Source: Gammaproteobacteria bacterium (GTDB lineage Bacteria > Pseudomonadota > Gammaproteobacteria > Acidiferrobacterales > SPGG2). From it: a stretch of 49,056 nucleotides of DNA. Numbering within the stretch: position 1 is the first letter of the stretch; the number at the start of each line of letters is the position of its first letter. The position numbers and the translations under genes were made by a program. Positions 6,737 to 16,646 of this stretch are shown here, piece after piece. Under the pieces are notes generated by a model. The model searched no databases. It was not told the origin of the DNA and worked only from the letters and a program-made list of their open reading frames with translations. The stretch spans positions 1 to 49,056 of the forward strand of contig JAOTYM010000016.1 in the NCBI GenBank assembly GCA_029861845.1. The letters run 5' to 3'.

Positions 6737-7630
6737 TTGGGCGACTTGGAACAGATGCTGGGCGGTTTTCGAGCGCGGGCAGAAGCGGCGCTGGACCAGC
6801 GCCTACCAGCGCCTAATCGATCGCCCGAGCTGTTGCATCAAGCCATGCGCTACGCCATCCTTAATGGCGGAAAGCGCGTTCGCGCTTGCCTTGTCTACGC
6901 CACTGGCATGGCATTGGGCGTAGAGCCCGAGCCGCTCGATGTACCGGCTTGTGCCGTCGAGATGATTCACGGTTATTCCTTGGTGCACGACGACCTGCCG
7001 TGCATGGACGACGATGACGTGCGACGAGGTAACCCCAGCTGCCATAAGGCCTTTGATGAAGCGACAGCGCTACTTGTTGGCGATGCGCTGCAAGCGCTGG
7101 CGTTCGAGATTCTCGCGAACGACGACGCGCTGGACATCAGCGCCAAGCGGCGAACGCAAATGATAGCGGCCCTAGCCACGGCCAGTGGCTCATATGGCAT
7201 GGCCGGCGGTCAGGCGATTGATCTCGCGGCCGTCGGACAAACGCTCACACTAGCCGAACTCGAAAACATGCATCGTCTTAAGACCGGCACCCTCATCAGG
7301 GCCTCGGTTCGCCTCGGCGCGCTGACCAGCGAAGGTGTCACCGAAGATAGCCTGCAAGCGCTCGATAGTTACGCCCAACAAGTCGGTCTCGCCTTCCAGA
7401 TCACGGATGACATTCTCGACGTAGAGGGCGATGCGCGGACGCTAGGGAAGACGCCCGGGTCCGACCAAGCCCATAATAAACCCACCTATCCTGCCATCAT
7501 GGGCCTACCGGCCGCCAAAGAGAAACGGGTTAAGCTCACCGAAAGCGCCCTCAGTGCATTATTACCGCTGGGTGATGCGGCTAGCGTCCTTGCCGGCTTG
7601 GCCCGATATGTCATTCAGCGCAGCCGCTAG
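6737..7630 (+). CDS. ispA: Farnesyl diphosphate synthase (geranyltranstransferase)
   Basis: A 297-aa short-chain trans-isoprenyl diphosphate synthase making farnesyl diphosphate from IPP and DMAPP/GPP, feeding quinone, undecaprenyl and other isoprenoid synthesis. The first Asp-rich motif DDLPCMDDDD begins near residue 85 and the second, DDILD, near 223. GGKRVRACL and the GMAGGQAIDL segment are also typical. The start is TTG at 6737, five bases after the xseB stop; an ATG at 6755 is possible. In many Proteobacteria dxs follows ispA directly; here folE2 follows instead. Confidence 0.95.
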   Translation: MGDLEQMLGGFRARAEAALDQRLPAPNRSPELLHQAMRYAILNGGKRVRACLVYATGMALGVEPEPLDVPACAVEMIHGYSLVHDDLPCMDDDDVRRGNPSCHKAFDEATALLVGDALQALAFEILANDDALDISAKRRTQMIAALATASGSYGMAGGQAIDLAAVGQTLTLAELENMHRLKTGTLIRASVRLGALTSEGVTEDSLQALDSYAQQVGLAFQITDDILDVEGDARTLGKTPGSDQAHNKPTYPAIMGLPAAKEKRVKLTESALSALLPLGDAASVLAGLARYVIQRSR

Positions 7631-7693
7631 CCTTGCTGCAATATTAGAATTTACTTAAACTCGCCATTGGCTGAATGCCGCAAGAGATATGTA

Positions 7694-8521
7694 ATGACAT
7701 TATTGAAATTGGATTCAGAACGTGCCGAAACCATCGCTGACGTCCAGGCGAGCCCGGACCTTCGCCAATTGCCCATCCAAAAGGTGGGCATCAAGGATAT
7801 TCGCCATCCGATACGCGTCAAGGATCGCAGCCAAGGTGAGCAGCACACGATTGCCCAGTTCAATATGTATGTGGAGTTGCCACATAACTTCAAGGGCACC
7901 CACATGTCGCGTTTTGTCGAGATTCTGAATAACTATGAGCCGGAGATCTCGGTACGATCCTTCAAGAAGATGTTGAAGGAAATGGCGACACGCCTGGAAG
8001 CAGACACCGGCCACATCGAAATGAGTTTCCCTTATTTTATCAATAAGGCTGCCCCGATTTCGGGCGTAAAGAGTTTATTGGATTATCAAGTCACGCTGGA
8101 GGGTAAGGTCAAGAACGGTACCCATACGATGACCATGAAGGTCGTGGTTCCAGTGACCAGTTTGTGTCCGTGTTCGAAGGAAATTTCGCGATATGGTGCT
8201 CACAACCAGCGCTCGCATGTTACGGTGACGGTACGTACCAATGCCTTCGTCTGGATTGAAGATCTCGTGGAGCTGGTTGAGAAGCAGGCAAGCAGCGAAC
8301 TATACGGCTTGCTCAAGCGCCCCGATGAGAAATACGTTACCGAACGCGCCTATGATAATCCCAAGTTTGTCGAAGACATGGTGCGTGACGTGGCCTCGTT
8401 ACTCAACGTTGATGGTCGTATTGATGCCTACGTGGTTGAGTCAGAAAACTTCGAATCTATTCACAACCATTCGGCCTATGCCATGATCCAGAGAGACAAG
8501 CAAGCCGACCAGTCCACCTAG
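7694..8521 (+). CDS. folE2: GTP cyclohydrolase FolE2 (type IB)
   Basis: A 275-aa member of the FolE2/COG1469 family, which converts GTP to dihydroneopterin triphosphate for folate and related pterins and can work with metals other than zinc. The ATG at 7694 ([20 protein letters not shown]) is preferred over one nine codons upstream because it matches the family's N-terminus and follows AAGAGA. Visible signatures are [18 protein letters not shown], and [10 protein letters not shown] with the active-site cysteine region, then GAHNQRSHV. It lies 63 bases after ispA in the same direction. Confidence 0.95.
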   Translation: MTLLKLDSERAETIADVQASPDLRQLPIQKVGIKDIRHPIRVKDRSQGEQHTIAQFNMYVELPHNFKGTHMSRFVEILNNYEPEISVRSFKKMLKEMATRLEADTGHIEMSFPYFINKAAPISGVKSLLDYQVTLEGKVKNGTHTMTMKVVVPVTSLCPCSKEISRYGAHNQRSHVTVTVRTNAFVWIEDLVELVEKQASSELYGLLKRPDEKYVTERAYDNPKFVEDMVRDVASLLNVDGRIDAYVVESENFESIHNHSAYAMIQRDKQADQST

Positions 8522-8555
8522 TTCCTATCAAACGAAAGACCACACCGCAATGCGT

Positions 8556-9215
8556 TCAGTACCGCTTGGTAAGCTCCATTTTGTTGCCATCACGGGTCAT
8601 ATTGAGTCGACCTAGAAAAGACATGCCTAACAAAACCTCTTCCGGGTGATAGCCTTCAATCACCCCTGCTTCGATATTGTGCAGGACGATCCCACCGACC
8701 GTTACTTTCTTTAGAGTCAGCCCATACATAGGCACAACACCACCGGCGGTACTAGCCATTCCCCGCTGGCCGTGGCGTTTGTAATCCAAGCCGATCCGGT
8801 CTGCCGTGTAACTGTTCATTGCAATCGTGGTGGCCCCGGTGTCCACCAGAAACTTGACACTGGAACCGTTAATGCTGCCCTCGGCGTAAAAAGAGCCGCG
8901 CTCAGCGAAAAGAACCACCTTCTTGGTACCGCCCTCTGACCCAAGTCCGCCACCGGTGCTCACAACCCCTAGTCGCAAGGTCTCGCGTCGGCCGCCGATC
9001 TCGACCTCGACTAACTCGTTCAACGTATCTGTACGAATCAATTTCAGGCCTTCCGGGCTGGTTTCGCCTGCCGCCAGCACATGTCGTTTGCCGTCGATGT
9101 TTATGATGGCTTTGTTTTCGAACAATGCGAACACCTTAATCGACTGTTCCGCATATAGAGATTGCGGCCACATGATCACAATCAAGGCAAACAACTTTTT
9201 CAATACATCCGCCAT
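8556..9215 (-). CDS. Secreted retropepsin-like aspartic protease family protein
   Basis: A 219-aa protein with a signal-peptide-like N-terminus (LFALIVIMWPQSLYA, cleavage near residue 22) and a C-terminal clan AA aspartyl protease domain of the TIGR02281 type. The catalytic motif DTGATT is at about residues 125-130, followed by the flap and a second conserved region LLGMSFLGRL. A small N-terminal domain (about 25-85) looks like a beta-rich SPOR-like or SH3-like module. It acts in the periplasm or at the envelope; substrates of the family are not known. It is convergent with folE2 and divergent from proS. Confidence 0.8.
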   Translation of the reverse strand: MADVLKKLFALIVIMWPQSLYAEQSIKVFALFENKAIINIDGKRHVLAAGETSPEGLKLIRTDTLNELVEVEIGGRRETLRLGVVSTGGGLGSEGGTKKVVLFAERGSFYAEGSINGSSVKFLVDTGATTIAMNSYTADRIGLDYKRHGQRGMASTAGGVVPMYGLTLKKVTVGGIVLHNIEAGVIEGYHPEEVLLGMSFLGRLNMTRDGNKMELTKRY

Positions 9216-9426
9216 AGCATTCTCTGAATCACCGACGACGTTCTGCCGGCGCGCGCCATACTTGAGGTTCCCATCGCCGCTGTCGGCCGTCCTAAAAGCA
9301 TAGACAATATCAACGATCGTGCAGGTGAGCAGTATGTCCTATACCCGCCAGCCATAGTACTCCTAGCGACCGACGGGCGTTATACTGCGGCGAATGTCTA
9401 ACCCCGTGCACGAACTGAGGTAGATA

Positions 9427-11136
9427 ATGCGTGTATCCGCCTTCCTATTGTCCACCGTCAAGGAGACCCCATCAGACGCTGAAATCATAAGTCATCAGTT
9501 AATGCTACGGGCTGGCATGGTTCGCAAGATCGCAGCCGGTATATACACATGGTTACCGTTAGGCCTCAGGGTGATGCGCAAGGTGGAGAACATCGTTCGC
9601 GAGGAGATGAATCGGGCCGGCGCGCAGGAAGTTCTAATGCCGGCCGTGCAGCCAGCCGAGTTGTGGCAGGAATCGGGGCGGTGGGAAGAATACGGGCCAG
9701 AACTACTACGTTTTCGCGATCGGCACGAGCGAAACTTCTGTTTCGGTCCGACCCACGAAGAGATTATTACCGAGCTTGTGCGGCGCGAAATCAAGAGTTA
9801 TCGCCAGCTGCCAGCAAACTTCTACCAAGTGCAAACCAAGTTTCGCGACGAAATTCGTCCACGATTTGGCGTCATGCGGGCACGTGAGTTTGTAATGAAA
9901 GATGCCTATTCATTTCATATTAGCCAGGCATCGTTACAACAAACCTACGACATTATGTTCGATGCCTACAAACGCGTCTTCAGTCGAATCGGTCTTGAAT
10001 TCTGTGCAGTTGAAGCGCACGGGGGCGTAATCGGTGGTGGCAATGTTTCACACGAATTTCATGTATTGGCCGATTCCGGCGAAGACACGATCGCCAGTTG
10101 CAGCCAATGTGATTACGCCGCCAACCTGGACCTAGCTACCACCCACAAATCGGACAAACCCCGGCGCGCACCTGGCAAACCCATGTCGGTGGTTGACACA
10201 CCAGGTCAGCACACCATCGAATCGCTAAGCCAGTTTCTAAAGATCGATCCAGCTACTACCATAAAGACACTTCTGGTCAAGGGTGTCGATGGCATTACTG
10301 CCCTTGTGATACGCGGCGACCATGAACTAAACGCCATTAAGGCAGAAACGTTACCGCAGGTGGAAAAACCGCTATCTTTTGCCAGCGCTGAAGGAGTTCA
10401 ACGCGCCACTGGGTGTGAACCCGGATCTATCGGCCCGGTCGGGTTGAAAGTACCAATCTTCGCAGACACAAGCGCCGCCCGACTGTCAGATTTCGTTTGT
10501 GGTGCGAATGAAGAAGGAAAGCATCTGCAAAATGTAAACTGGGGGCGTGATGCGGCCGAACCTGAAGTAGCCGATATCCGAGACGTCGTACAAGGGGATC
10601 CTTGTCCGCGCTGTGCGGGTGTCCTCAATATCCGACGCGGCATTGAGGTTGGTCACGTGTTTCAGTTGGGGACAAAGTACAGCAAGTCGATGGATGCGAG
10701 TGTGCTCGATGAAGCCGGTGAGGCCGTTACCATGCCCATGGGTTGTTATGGAATCGGCGTCTCGCGGGTGGTTGCGGCTGCCATTGAGCAAAGTCATGAC
10801 GAAAACGGCATTATCTGGCCAGGCCCCATCGCGCCCTTTGACCTCTGTTTGGTCCCAATTGGCATCAGTAAGTCGGCGGCAATCGCCGAAGCGAGTGAGC
10901 AACTGTATCAAGAGCTCCGCGACGCGGGCATCGATGTGTTGTTCGACGATCGCAATGAGCGCCCCGGTGTGATGTTCGCGGACATGGATTTAGTCGGCAT
11001 TCCCCATCGTCTCGTGCTCGGCGAGCGTGGGTTGAAGAACGGCGTGGTGGAGTATAAATCGCGCCGGGAGCAGGCAGCGCGTGAACTACCACTCTCCGAG
11101 GTCGTAAACCGAATGCGCCAATGCCTGAATTTCTAA
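9427..11136 (+). CDS. proS: Prolyl-tRNA synthetase
   Basis: A 569-aa bacterial-type ProRS that charges tRNA-Pro. The class II catalytic core is visible with motif 1 ([17 protein letters not shown]), motif 2 ([17 protein letters not shown]) and motif 3 (GCYGIGVSR). The insertion editing domain, which clears misacylated alanyl-tRNA, spans roughly residues 225-400 and includes [10 protein letters not shown]. The C-terminal anticodon-binding domain ends at NRMRQCLNF. The ATG at 9427 follows GAGG at a suitable distance. Length is normal. The gene end overlaps the convergent methyltransferase gene by four bases. Confidence 0.97.
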   Translation: MRVSAFLLSTVKETPSDAEIISHQLMLRAGMVRKIAAGIYTWLPLGLRVMRKVENIVREEMNRAGAQEVLMPAVQPAELWQESGRWEEYGPELLRFRDRHERNFCFGPTHEEIITELVRREIKSYRQLPANFYQVQTKFRDEIRPRFGVMRAREFVMKDAYSFHISQASLQQTYDIMFDAYKRVFSRIGLEFCAVEAHGGVIGGGNVSHEFHVLADSGEDTIASCSQCDYAANLDLATTHKSDKPRRAPGKPMSVVDTPGQHTIESLSQFLKIDPATTIKTLLVKGVDGITALVIRGDHELNAIKAETLPQVEKPLSFASAEGVQRATGCEPGSIGPVGLKVPIFADTSAARLSDFVCGANEEGKHLQNVNWGRDAAEPEVADIRDVVQGDPCPRCAGVLNIRRGIEVGHVFQLGTKYSKSMDASVLDEAGEAVTMPMGCYGIGVSRVVAAAIEQSHDENGIIWPGPIAPFDLCLVPIGISKSAAIAEASEQLYQELRDAGIDVLFDDRNERPGVMFADMDLVGIPHRLVLGERGLKNGVVEYKSRREQAARELPLSEVVNRMRQCLNF

Positions 11137-11708
11137 CTCGTGCGCTTCCTTGCCACCATCATCGCCTCATCTCTGAAGCCGCGGCCCACGTCTCCGACCT
11201 TGCCCTCTTCACGATATACCAACACTTGTAACGCCGAAAACATAACAAGTAGTTCACCGTCAGCCAGACGGTAATCAGGATTACTAGGACCGACATCGCT
11301 TACACGAGTACGCGTGAACGTCTGGTAGAACAGCAAGCCATCCACCCGTAGCGCCTGAGTTAATTGGGGCGAAAGGCCTCGGTCCAGAAAGCGCGTCACG
11401 ACAATGACGTCAAAACTCTCCAGCCCAGGGGGATGAGCGACCACATCGCGAACGGCCGCCTCAACCAACACGCCATGTGCCTGTGCCCGTTGCTGTAGCT
11501 TGTCGATCGCTACCGATGAGCTATCCCACGCATGTGTGGTAAGGCCATGTTCGGCCAACAGCAGCGCGTTGGTGCCAAGGCCGCAGGCAACATCCAAGGC
11601 CGTACCCGAGACGGGCAATAAATGACGATTGTCCAGTAGCACCTTCGATGGCAACGATTCCCGCGCCTGTCGATAACGCGCATCCCACTTATCAATGTCC
11701 GCACTCAT
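11133..11708 (-). CDS. Class I SAM-dependent methyltransferase (TehB-like)
   Basis: A 191-aa Rossmann-fold methyltransferase. Motif I is [19 protein letters not shown] near residues 38-56, followed by an acidic-to-D region (AWDSSSVAI) and motif IV-like [14 protein letters not shown]. It begins [15 protein letters not shown], the opening shared by the TehB/tellurite-resistance-like and thiopurine-like group. The actual substrate cannot be read from sequence. It is convergent with proS, sharing four bases. Confidence 0.8.
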   Translation of the reverse strand: MSADIDKWDARYRQARESLPSKVLLDNRHLLPVSGTALDVACGLGTNALLLAEHGLTTHAWDSSSVAIDKLQQRAQAHGVLVEAAVRDVVAHPPGLESFDVIVVTRFLDRGLSPQLTQALRVDGLLFYQTFTRTRVSDVGPSNPDYRLADGELLVMFSALQVLVYREEGKVGDVGRGFRDEAMMVARKRTS

Positions 11709-11823
11709 GTATGTCGAAAACTGGTTATGTAGGGTGTTCTTTTTGAGCGTGAAATGACTGACATAGTAAGGCCTGCCGGCTATGCTTAGGTGTAAGTGTC
11801 AATTTGCAACACAAGACCGAACA

Positions 11824-12387
11824 ATGCAACGCATCGTCGTTTTCTTGCTGATATGCTCCCTGGTCCCGGTATCGTTCGCCGCGGTGCCTTCGGTCGATCC
11901 AGAACTAAAGACTCTCTTAAAGCAAGCGGCTAGTGAAGCGGATGGATTTGCTGATCGATTCGATGCGTGGGTTTGGCTTGCTGATATGTCGCGGCGGCTT
12001 GAGAAAAAGATTCCGGATGCCAACTTTCGGCTCGACCTACTAAAGAGTATTTACCGCGAAGCAACCCGGGCGAAGCTCAAACCCGAGCTCGTTCTAGCGG
12101 TCATTGAGGTCGAAAGTAACTTTGATCCCTTTGCCATCTCATCGGTGGGTGCGCGCGGACTCATGCAGATCATGCCGTTTTGGTTGAAAGAGATTGGGCG
12201 GCCTAACGACAATCTGTTTCAGTTCGACACCAATCTCCGATTCGGCTGCACGATCCTTAGATACTACTTGGACAAGGAAAACGGCAATCGTATACGCGCG
12301 TTAGCCCGCTATAACGGCAGTCTAGGTAGACGCGACTATCCGGCTCGGGTGTTTCATCTTTGGAATACCCGTTGGTTTCCACAGTAG
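11824..12387 (+). CDS. Periplasmic lytic transglycosylase (SLT domain)
   Basis: A 187-aa soluble lytic transglycosylase. The ATG at 11824 gives a signal peptide (MQRIVVFLLICSLVPVSFA); an earlier ATG would bury it, so it is rejected. The GH23 SLT domain is clear: EVESNFDPFAISSVGARGLM with the catalytic glutamate at about residue 97, then QIMPFW, the family's N-LRFGCTILRYYL helix and ALARYNGSLG. It cleaves peptidoglycan with anhydro-muramic acid formation and may serve wall turnover or local opening for envelope machines. Confidence 0.9.
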   Translation: MQRIVVFLLICSLVPVSFAAVPSVDPELKTLLKQAASEADGFADRFDAWVWLADMSRRLEKKIPDANFRLDLLKSIYREATRAKLKPELVLAVIEVESNFDPFAISSVGARGLMQIMPFWLKEIGRPNDNLFQFDTNLRFGCTILRYYLDKENGNRIRALARYNGSLGRRDYPARVFHLWNTRWFPQ

Positions 12388-12392
12388 AGCAT

Positions 12393-12662
12393 TCAACATA
12401 TCTCAAAGTCGTCGAAATTCTGCTCAACCATTTCTTCTGCGACGATCTTTTCAACCCGCGCCCAATGCGGACCCTGCCGTAGCCAGCTTTCTAACTGTTT
12501 TACTCGTTGAGACTCGCCGCAGGCCACAACCTCGACCCGCCCGTCGTTGAGATTTCTAGCAAATCCTGTCAAACCAAGACCACGCGCAGCATCTTGAGTG
12601 GTTGCCCGAAATGCAACGCCTTGCACATGCCCCGAGATTAAATAGCGTCGACAGCGATTCAC
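12393..12662 (-). CDS. acyP: Acylphosphatase
   Basis: An 89-aa acylphosphatase, normal length for the family. The phosphate-binding loop and catalytic Arg are in SGHVQGVAFRATTQ, and the catalytic Asn is in GFARNLNDGRVEV. It hydrolyses acyl phosphates such as 1,3-bisphosphoglycerate or carbamoyl phosphate in the cytoplasm. The start is GTG at 12662, with GGAGGA four bases upstream, a strong ribosome-binding site. It converges on the transglycosylase gene with only five bases between stops. Confidence 0.92.
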   Translation of the reverse strand: MNRCRRYLISGHVQGVAFRATTQDAARGLGLTGFARNLNDGRVEVVACGESQRVKQLESWLRQGPHWARVEKIVAEEMVEQNFDDFEIC

Positions 12663-12776
12663 GTGTCCTCCGTCACATCGGCCTTAACTCGCCACCGGGT
12701 ACGAGAAAATCCTTGTAGGGTGAATTGCAAAGAGGTCCTCCCTATAATCCCTGAAACATAACTCCGGAACTACCCG

Positions 12777-14183
12777 ATGAGCAAAAAATTCCGCGTCGAA
12801 AGGGACAGTCTTGGCGAGTATCAAGTGCCAGCGGACGCCTGGTACGGCATTCAAACTGCCCGCGCGCTTGATAATTTTCCCATCTCGGAGCGCCCACCAG
12901 ACCATGACTTTATTGTTGCCCATGTGCGCGTCAAGCGAGCGGCCGCCGTCGCTAACAAGACGGCGGGCTGGCTCAAGCCTAAATTGGCCGATGCGCTGAT
13001 TAATGCGGCCGATGCCATCATTGCAGGACAGTACCACGACCAATTCGTTGTGGATCGATTTCAGGCAGGCGCCGGCACGAGTCACAACATGAATACGAAT
13101 GAGGTCATCGCCAATCTTGCCAATGTGGCTATGGGCGGCAAGAAAGGCCAATACCAACCGGCTCACCCCAATGATCATGTCAACATGGGGCAAAGTACAA
13201 ACGATACCATTCCAACCGCGATTCGCCTCGCGGTCCTCACTAAATTGCCACGCTTATGCGACGCGGTGGAAACGATGGCGCACGTATTCTCCGAAACCGG
13301 TGAGCGTGAGTGGGCCACTGTGAAAAGTGCGCGTACACATTTGCAAGACGCGGTTCCGACGACAATCGGGCGCGAATTAAAGGCGTATGCATGGACGCTG
13401 AACCGCTGTGCGAAGCGGTTAGCAGGGGCCCAAGAGGCCCTGTGTGAGATCGGGCTGGGCGGCTCCGCCGCCGGTACTGGACTTAACACAGCCCCCGGAT
13501 ACGCAAAAGCAGCGGCAGAAGAACTCGCCCGCTTGACGTCTTTGCCAATTCGCCCGGCCGCCAACCTCGCCGCGCAGATGCAGTCCATGGCCGATCTTCA
13601 ATACGTGGCCCATGGGCTGCGGGGACTCGCGCTTGAACTTACTCGCATCAGTAATGACATGCGCTTACTTGCATCCGGGCCACGCACTGGTCTACAAGAG
13701 ATCAATTTCCCGGCCGTCCAACCTGGGTCAAGCATCATGCCGGGCAAAGTCAACCCGGTGATGTTCGAAATGTTGAATCAGGTTTGCTATCAGGTGATTG
13801 GCCAGGACACGGCCATTGCGTTCATGACGCAGGCTGGGCAGCTGGAATTGAATGTCATGATGCCGGCGCTGGGTTCGGCCTTATTCGATGGGATGGACTG
13901 GCTGACTAACGCCATTACCGTTACCACCGACAAGAGCCTCAAGGGTCTGGAGGTCGATCGTGAACGATTACGCGATTATGCGCACACTAGTGTTGGCCTG
14001 GCGACGTTGCTTAACTTGGCGATCGGCTATAAAGCCGCGGCAGAGGTTGCCCAAGAATCGACACGGAGTGGACGCCCAATTCGTGAAATCGTCGCTGAAA
14101 GGAATCTAATGAGTGCGCATGAATTTGACCGGTTGGTAGAGCAGGCGGGCCGCGACGGGAATATCGACCAACCTTTAGGGTAA
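12777..14183 (+). CDS. aspA: Aspartate ammonia-lyase / class II fumarase family
   Basis: A 468-aa member of the aspartase/fumarase superfamily, with the signature GSSIMPGKVNP carrying the catalytic serine loop. Several segments fit aspartase better than FumC: FQAGAGTSHNMNTNEVIAN, HPNDHVNMGQSTND, the NQVCYQVIGQDTAI stretch, and AGQLELNVMMP. Aspartase interconverts aspartate with fumarate and ammonia; FumC would hydrate fumarate to malate. I favour aspartase but the substrate call needs active-site comparison. The protein is slightly shorter than E. coli AspA (478). The ATG at 12777 has GGAACTACC upstream. No partner genes adjoin it. Confidence 0.8.
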   Translation: MSKKFRVERDSLGEYQVPADAWYGIQTARALDNFPISERPPDHDFIVAHVRVKRAAAVANKTAGWLKPKLADALINAADAIIAGQYHDQFVVDRFQAGAGTSHNMNTNEVIANLANVAMGGKKGQYQPAHPNDHVNMGQSTNDTIPTAIRLAVLTKLPRLCDAVETMAHVFSETGEREWATVKSARTHLQDAVPTTIGRELKAYAWTLNRCAKRLAGAQEALCEIGLGGSAAGTGLNTAPGYAKAAAEELARLTSLPIRPAANLAAQMQSMADLQYVAHGLRGLALELTRISNDMRLLASGPRTGLQEINFPAVQPGSSIMPGKVNPVMFEMLNQVCYQVIGQDTAIAFMTQAGQLELNVMMPALGSALFDGMDWLTNAITVTTDKSLKGLEVDRERLRDYAHTSVGLATLLNLAIGYKAAAEVAQESTRSGRPIREIVAERNLMSAHEFDRLVEQAGRDGNIDQPLG

Positions 14184-14213
14184 CCTGTTCTCTGCCGCAA
14201 CCTACCGCTATGG

Positions 14214-14612
14214 TTACCGGCCTTGCCAGCGTTGCACCATGCTCGCTGGGAGTAGCCGCGCCGAGAGTACCGCCAGCGCAAGCCCCAGTAGCGCCGACAT
14301 GAACATGTCAATGCTCAGCGGCGAACCGGTAGTCACGCGACCTACCGAGAGGTGTACTAGGGCCAGACCTGCACCCAGACAAAGCGCCAAGACTCGCCAC
14401 GATATCGGGCCGAGCCCAGCAAAAGTGCGACCCACGATACCCAACAACAATACGCCGAGACCGAAAAACGCGAGCACGTAGATCCAATGAAAGGATGATA
14501 TCCCGCCGTTAACAGGTGTCCATAGGAACAGACCAGGCGCCGCCACTTGCGCACCGATCAGCGCCCCGTAATAGAGCACCACTATTCCCAGCCATAGCGT
14601 TCTTGATGTCAT
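14214..14612 (-). CDS. Integral membrane protein, about four helices
   Basis: A 132-aa strongly hydrophobic protein with four likely membrane helices (LWLGIVVLYYGALIG, HWIYVLAFFGLGVLLLGIVG, VLALCLGAGLALVHLSVG and MSALLGLALAVLSARLL). No cofactor or catalytic motif is visible and I do not recognise the family. It is oriented opposite to both neighbours, ending just after the aspartase gene and starting about 110 bases from the PilZ-like gene, so it is probably a single-gene unit. Confidence 0.6.
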   Translation of the reverse strand: MTSRTLWLGIVVLYYGALIGAQVAAPGLFLWTPVNGGISSFHWIYVLAFFGLGVLLLGIVGRTFAGLGPISWRVLALCLGAGLALVHLSVGRVTTGSPLSIDMFMSALLGLALAVLSARLLPASMVQRWQGR

Positions 14613-14725
14613 TTTTGACTATGCCAAAACAACCGCTGGGGAGCCGGCTATTTATCGCAAATTGTCACGTCCGGCGCCGCTGTCTACACTTCCATTCTAA
14701 GGGAAACAGATATTATAGATACGCT

Positions 14726-16585
14726 ATGGGCCTGACGCTTACCGCCCCCGACATTGTGGATTCGCCGGCCACCAACGCCGAAACCAATCCTTCTGATCTC
14801 GAAAGGCGGCTTTCGCGACTGCCACTCCTAAATCCTGTCGAATCAAGCTACCAATTATGCCAATCGCTGTCGGCACTCAATCGCACCGAGCTCGACAGTA
14901 CGCAGCGACTGCAACTGTTGGAGCTTTACCGAGTTCGGATCAAACAGATCACGCACGAACTCCAACGCCAGTACATTGGCCGACCGCTGCCTTTGCACGA
15001 GAGGAATAAGGTAGCAGCTGAGCAGACCCGTCAGCTACAGGTGGAGATCGCCTATGGTTACAAAAGAATCGTTCTTAACTCGAGCCAACCACACGACTCT
15101 CAGTCACACCAGAAACTGGGGCCGGAGTCGTTAGCCACGGCTATCCAACGTGCGATTCGTTATCTCACTGAAGTCATCGTCAAATCTTATCAAAACTATA
15201 CGTTCTATCCAGAAGGGACCTGGCGTGAAATTCATCAGCTTTACACGCACGCTGAGCGTATTGGTATCGTCGATACCCGCGTTGATGATCCACTCAACCA
15301 AACTGTCCGCAATAGCAGCATCGGCCACGCCTACAAACAGGCACTACTCGTAGAGCTAAGCGATCCCTACCACCTACCGGGCCGCATGATCGAGAAGATA
15401 CAGCGTTACCTGGACCGTTGGGCGTCGCTTGTACATTTGCAACCGGCAACCACGATTTACGATCCTAAGTGTCAGTTTCTTATTGATCAGCAAAGTGACC
15501 GAGGCGGTGAAGTATATACGGGAGAAGCAGAGATCCAACATCCGGAACAGTATCGGTTACTAAACACAATTGATTTGGCACAAGTGATCCACCAACAACT
15601 CAGTGCCATGGACAAGGGACATCAGCCTGACCCGAAGGGTTTGGAGGAAGACTTCTTCGTCCAGGGCGGTGAGGACATGTTACGGCGTTTGATCAATGCA
15701 TGGGGTATAAATCCGAAACGTTACTTTCCTAGAAAAACGATTGACGATGGGAACGAGATGGATGTGGCCATCGGTATCGCGGCCATTAACTACTGCATAA
15801 ATGGCGGCAAGGAATTTGTCTTGAGTTCAAACGATCATGATACAGAATCTGTCGAGATTACCATCGCTTCTTCCAGACAACAGTGGCTTTCATTTGACGA
15901 GTCGGCCCAACCAAGTCACACACGTTGGAAATTACGTGATGAAAGCGCTAGCGGATTTGCATTGGCCAAGCATGGTGTCGAGAGTGAACATGTCCGCGTT
16001 GGTGATTTGGTGGCAACACGACCACCAGGTGAAGATGATCCATGGAGGATAGCGGTAATACGTTGGATGAAAAGCATGCGAGCGATCGACATGGAAATCG
16101 GCATGAAACGATTAGCGCCCACCGCGGATCCGGTCGCGATCAAGGTGTTCAAAGCAAAACCTGAGGAACCGCGAGCGCCCGAGGAAGATACCAGTGCTGA
16201 TGAAGGATCGACCGAAACACACGCGGTGTCCGAAGAACCCCGTGATGAGACGAATGACGTCGAAGACGAGGAACAGAATGAAGAAATAGAAAGTCAGGCA
16301 GAAGACACAGATGATGCTGCCGATGACGAAACGATTACAGTTTCATCTTCCGTCCCCGAGGAGCAAGGTGGAGATTTTTTGCCTGCCCTGTTGTTACCAA
16401 GGGTACGAGTTCTAAACCAACCGCAAACCTTGGTTACTTACCGAGGGACTTTCAAACCCGATCGCCTACTGCTGCTCGACAACGGCCAGACCCGCAACAA
16501 GATACTGGCAACCAAGCTTGTCGAGATCACCGACACGTTTGAACGCTTCCAATTCATGCTGGCCGAAGAATCAACCAGCGCTTAA
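14726..16585 (+). CDS. Large PilZ-like protein with acidic linker
   Basis: A 619-aa cytoplasmic protein. The ATG at 14726 gives MGLTLTAPDIVDSP; a frame continuing upstream lies over the divergent gene and is rejected. The N-terminal ~330 residues are helical and uncharacterised. A PilZ-like segment follows at about 400-460: RWKLRDESASGFAL resembles the D/NxSxxG half of the c-di-GMP site, and DPWRIAVIRWM fits the later strand. The upstream RxxxR is not clear. Residues about 480-545 form an extremely acidic low-complexity linker (DEEQNEEIESQAEDTDD), then a compact C-terminal domain. It may link c-di-GMP signalling to another machine; c-di-GMP binding is unproven. Confidence 0.65.
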   Translation: MGLTLTAPDIVDSPATNAETNPSDLERRLSRLPLLNPVESSYQLCQSLSALNRTELDSTQRLQLLELYRVRIKQITHELQRQYIGRPLPLHERNKVAAEQTRQLQVEIAYGYKRIVLNSSQPHDSQSHQKLGPESLATAIQRAIRYLTEVIVKSYQNYTFYPEGTWREIHQLYTHAERIGIVDTRVDDPLNQTVRNSSIGHAYKQALLVELSDPYHLPGRMIEKIQRYLDRWASLVHLQPATTIYDPKCQFLIDQQSDRGGEVYTGEAEIQHPEQYRLLNTIDLAQVIHQQLSAMDKGHQPDPKGLEEDFFVQGGEDMLRRLINAWGINPKRYFPRKTIDDGNEMDVAIGIAAINYCINGGKEFVLSSNDHDTESVEITIASSRQQWLSFDESAQPSHTRWKLRDESASGFALAKHGVESEHVRVGDLVATRPPGEDDPWRIAVIRWMKSMRAIDMEIGMKRLAPTADPVAIKVFKAKPEEPRAPEEDTSADEGSTETHAVSEEPRDETNDVEDEEQNEEIESQAEDTDDAADDETITVSSSVPEEQGGDFLPALLLPRVRVLNQPQTLVTYRGTFKPDRLLLLDNGQTRNKILATKLVEITDTFERFQFMLAEESTSA

Positions 16586-16592
16586 CGCGACA

Positions 16593-16620
16593 AGGGCCCC
16601 GAACGGGGCCCTGGTTATTG
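16593..16620. terminator. Hairpin terminator between convergent genes
   Basis: AGGGCCCC pairs with GGGGCCCT around a GAAC loop, just after the PilZ-like gene stop. The following tract is only GGTTATTG, so termination may be partial. It lies between two convergent genes and could serve both. Confidence 0.6.
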
Positions 16621-16646
16621 TCAAATCGCGACGACTCGCTAAGGCA

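Noticed and set aside
14176..14219. GGTAACC...GGTTACC inverted repeat between aspA and the membrane-protein gene
   Set aside because: Loop of about 27 bases and no T-run; too weak to call a terminator.
14516..14725. N-terminal extension of the PilZ-like protein
   Set aside because: The region is antisense to the divergent membrane-protein gene and its own upstream region; the ATG at 14726 is the natural start.
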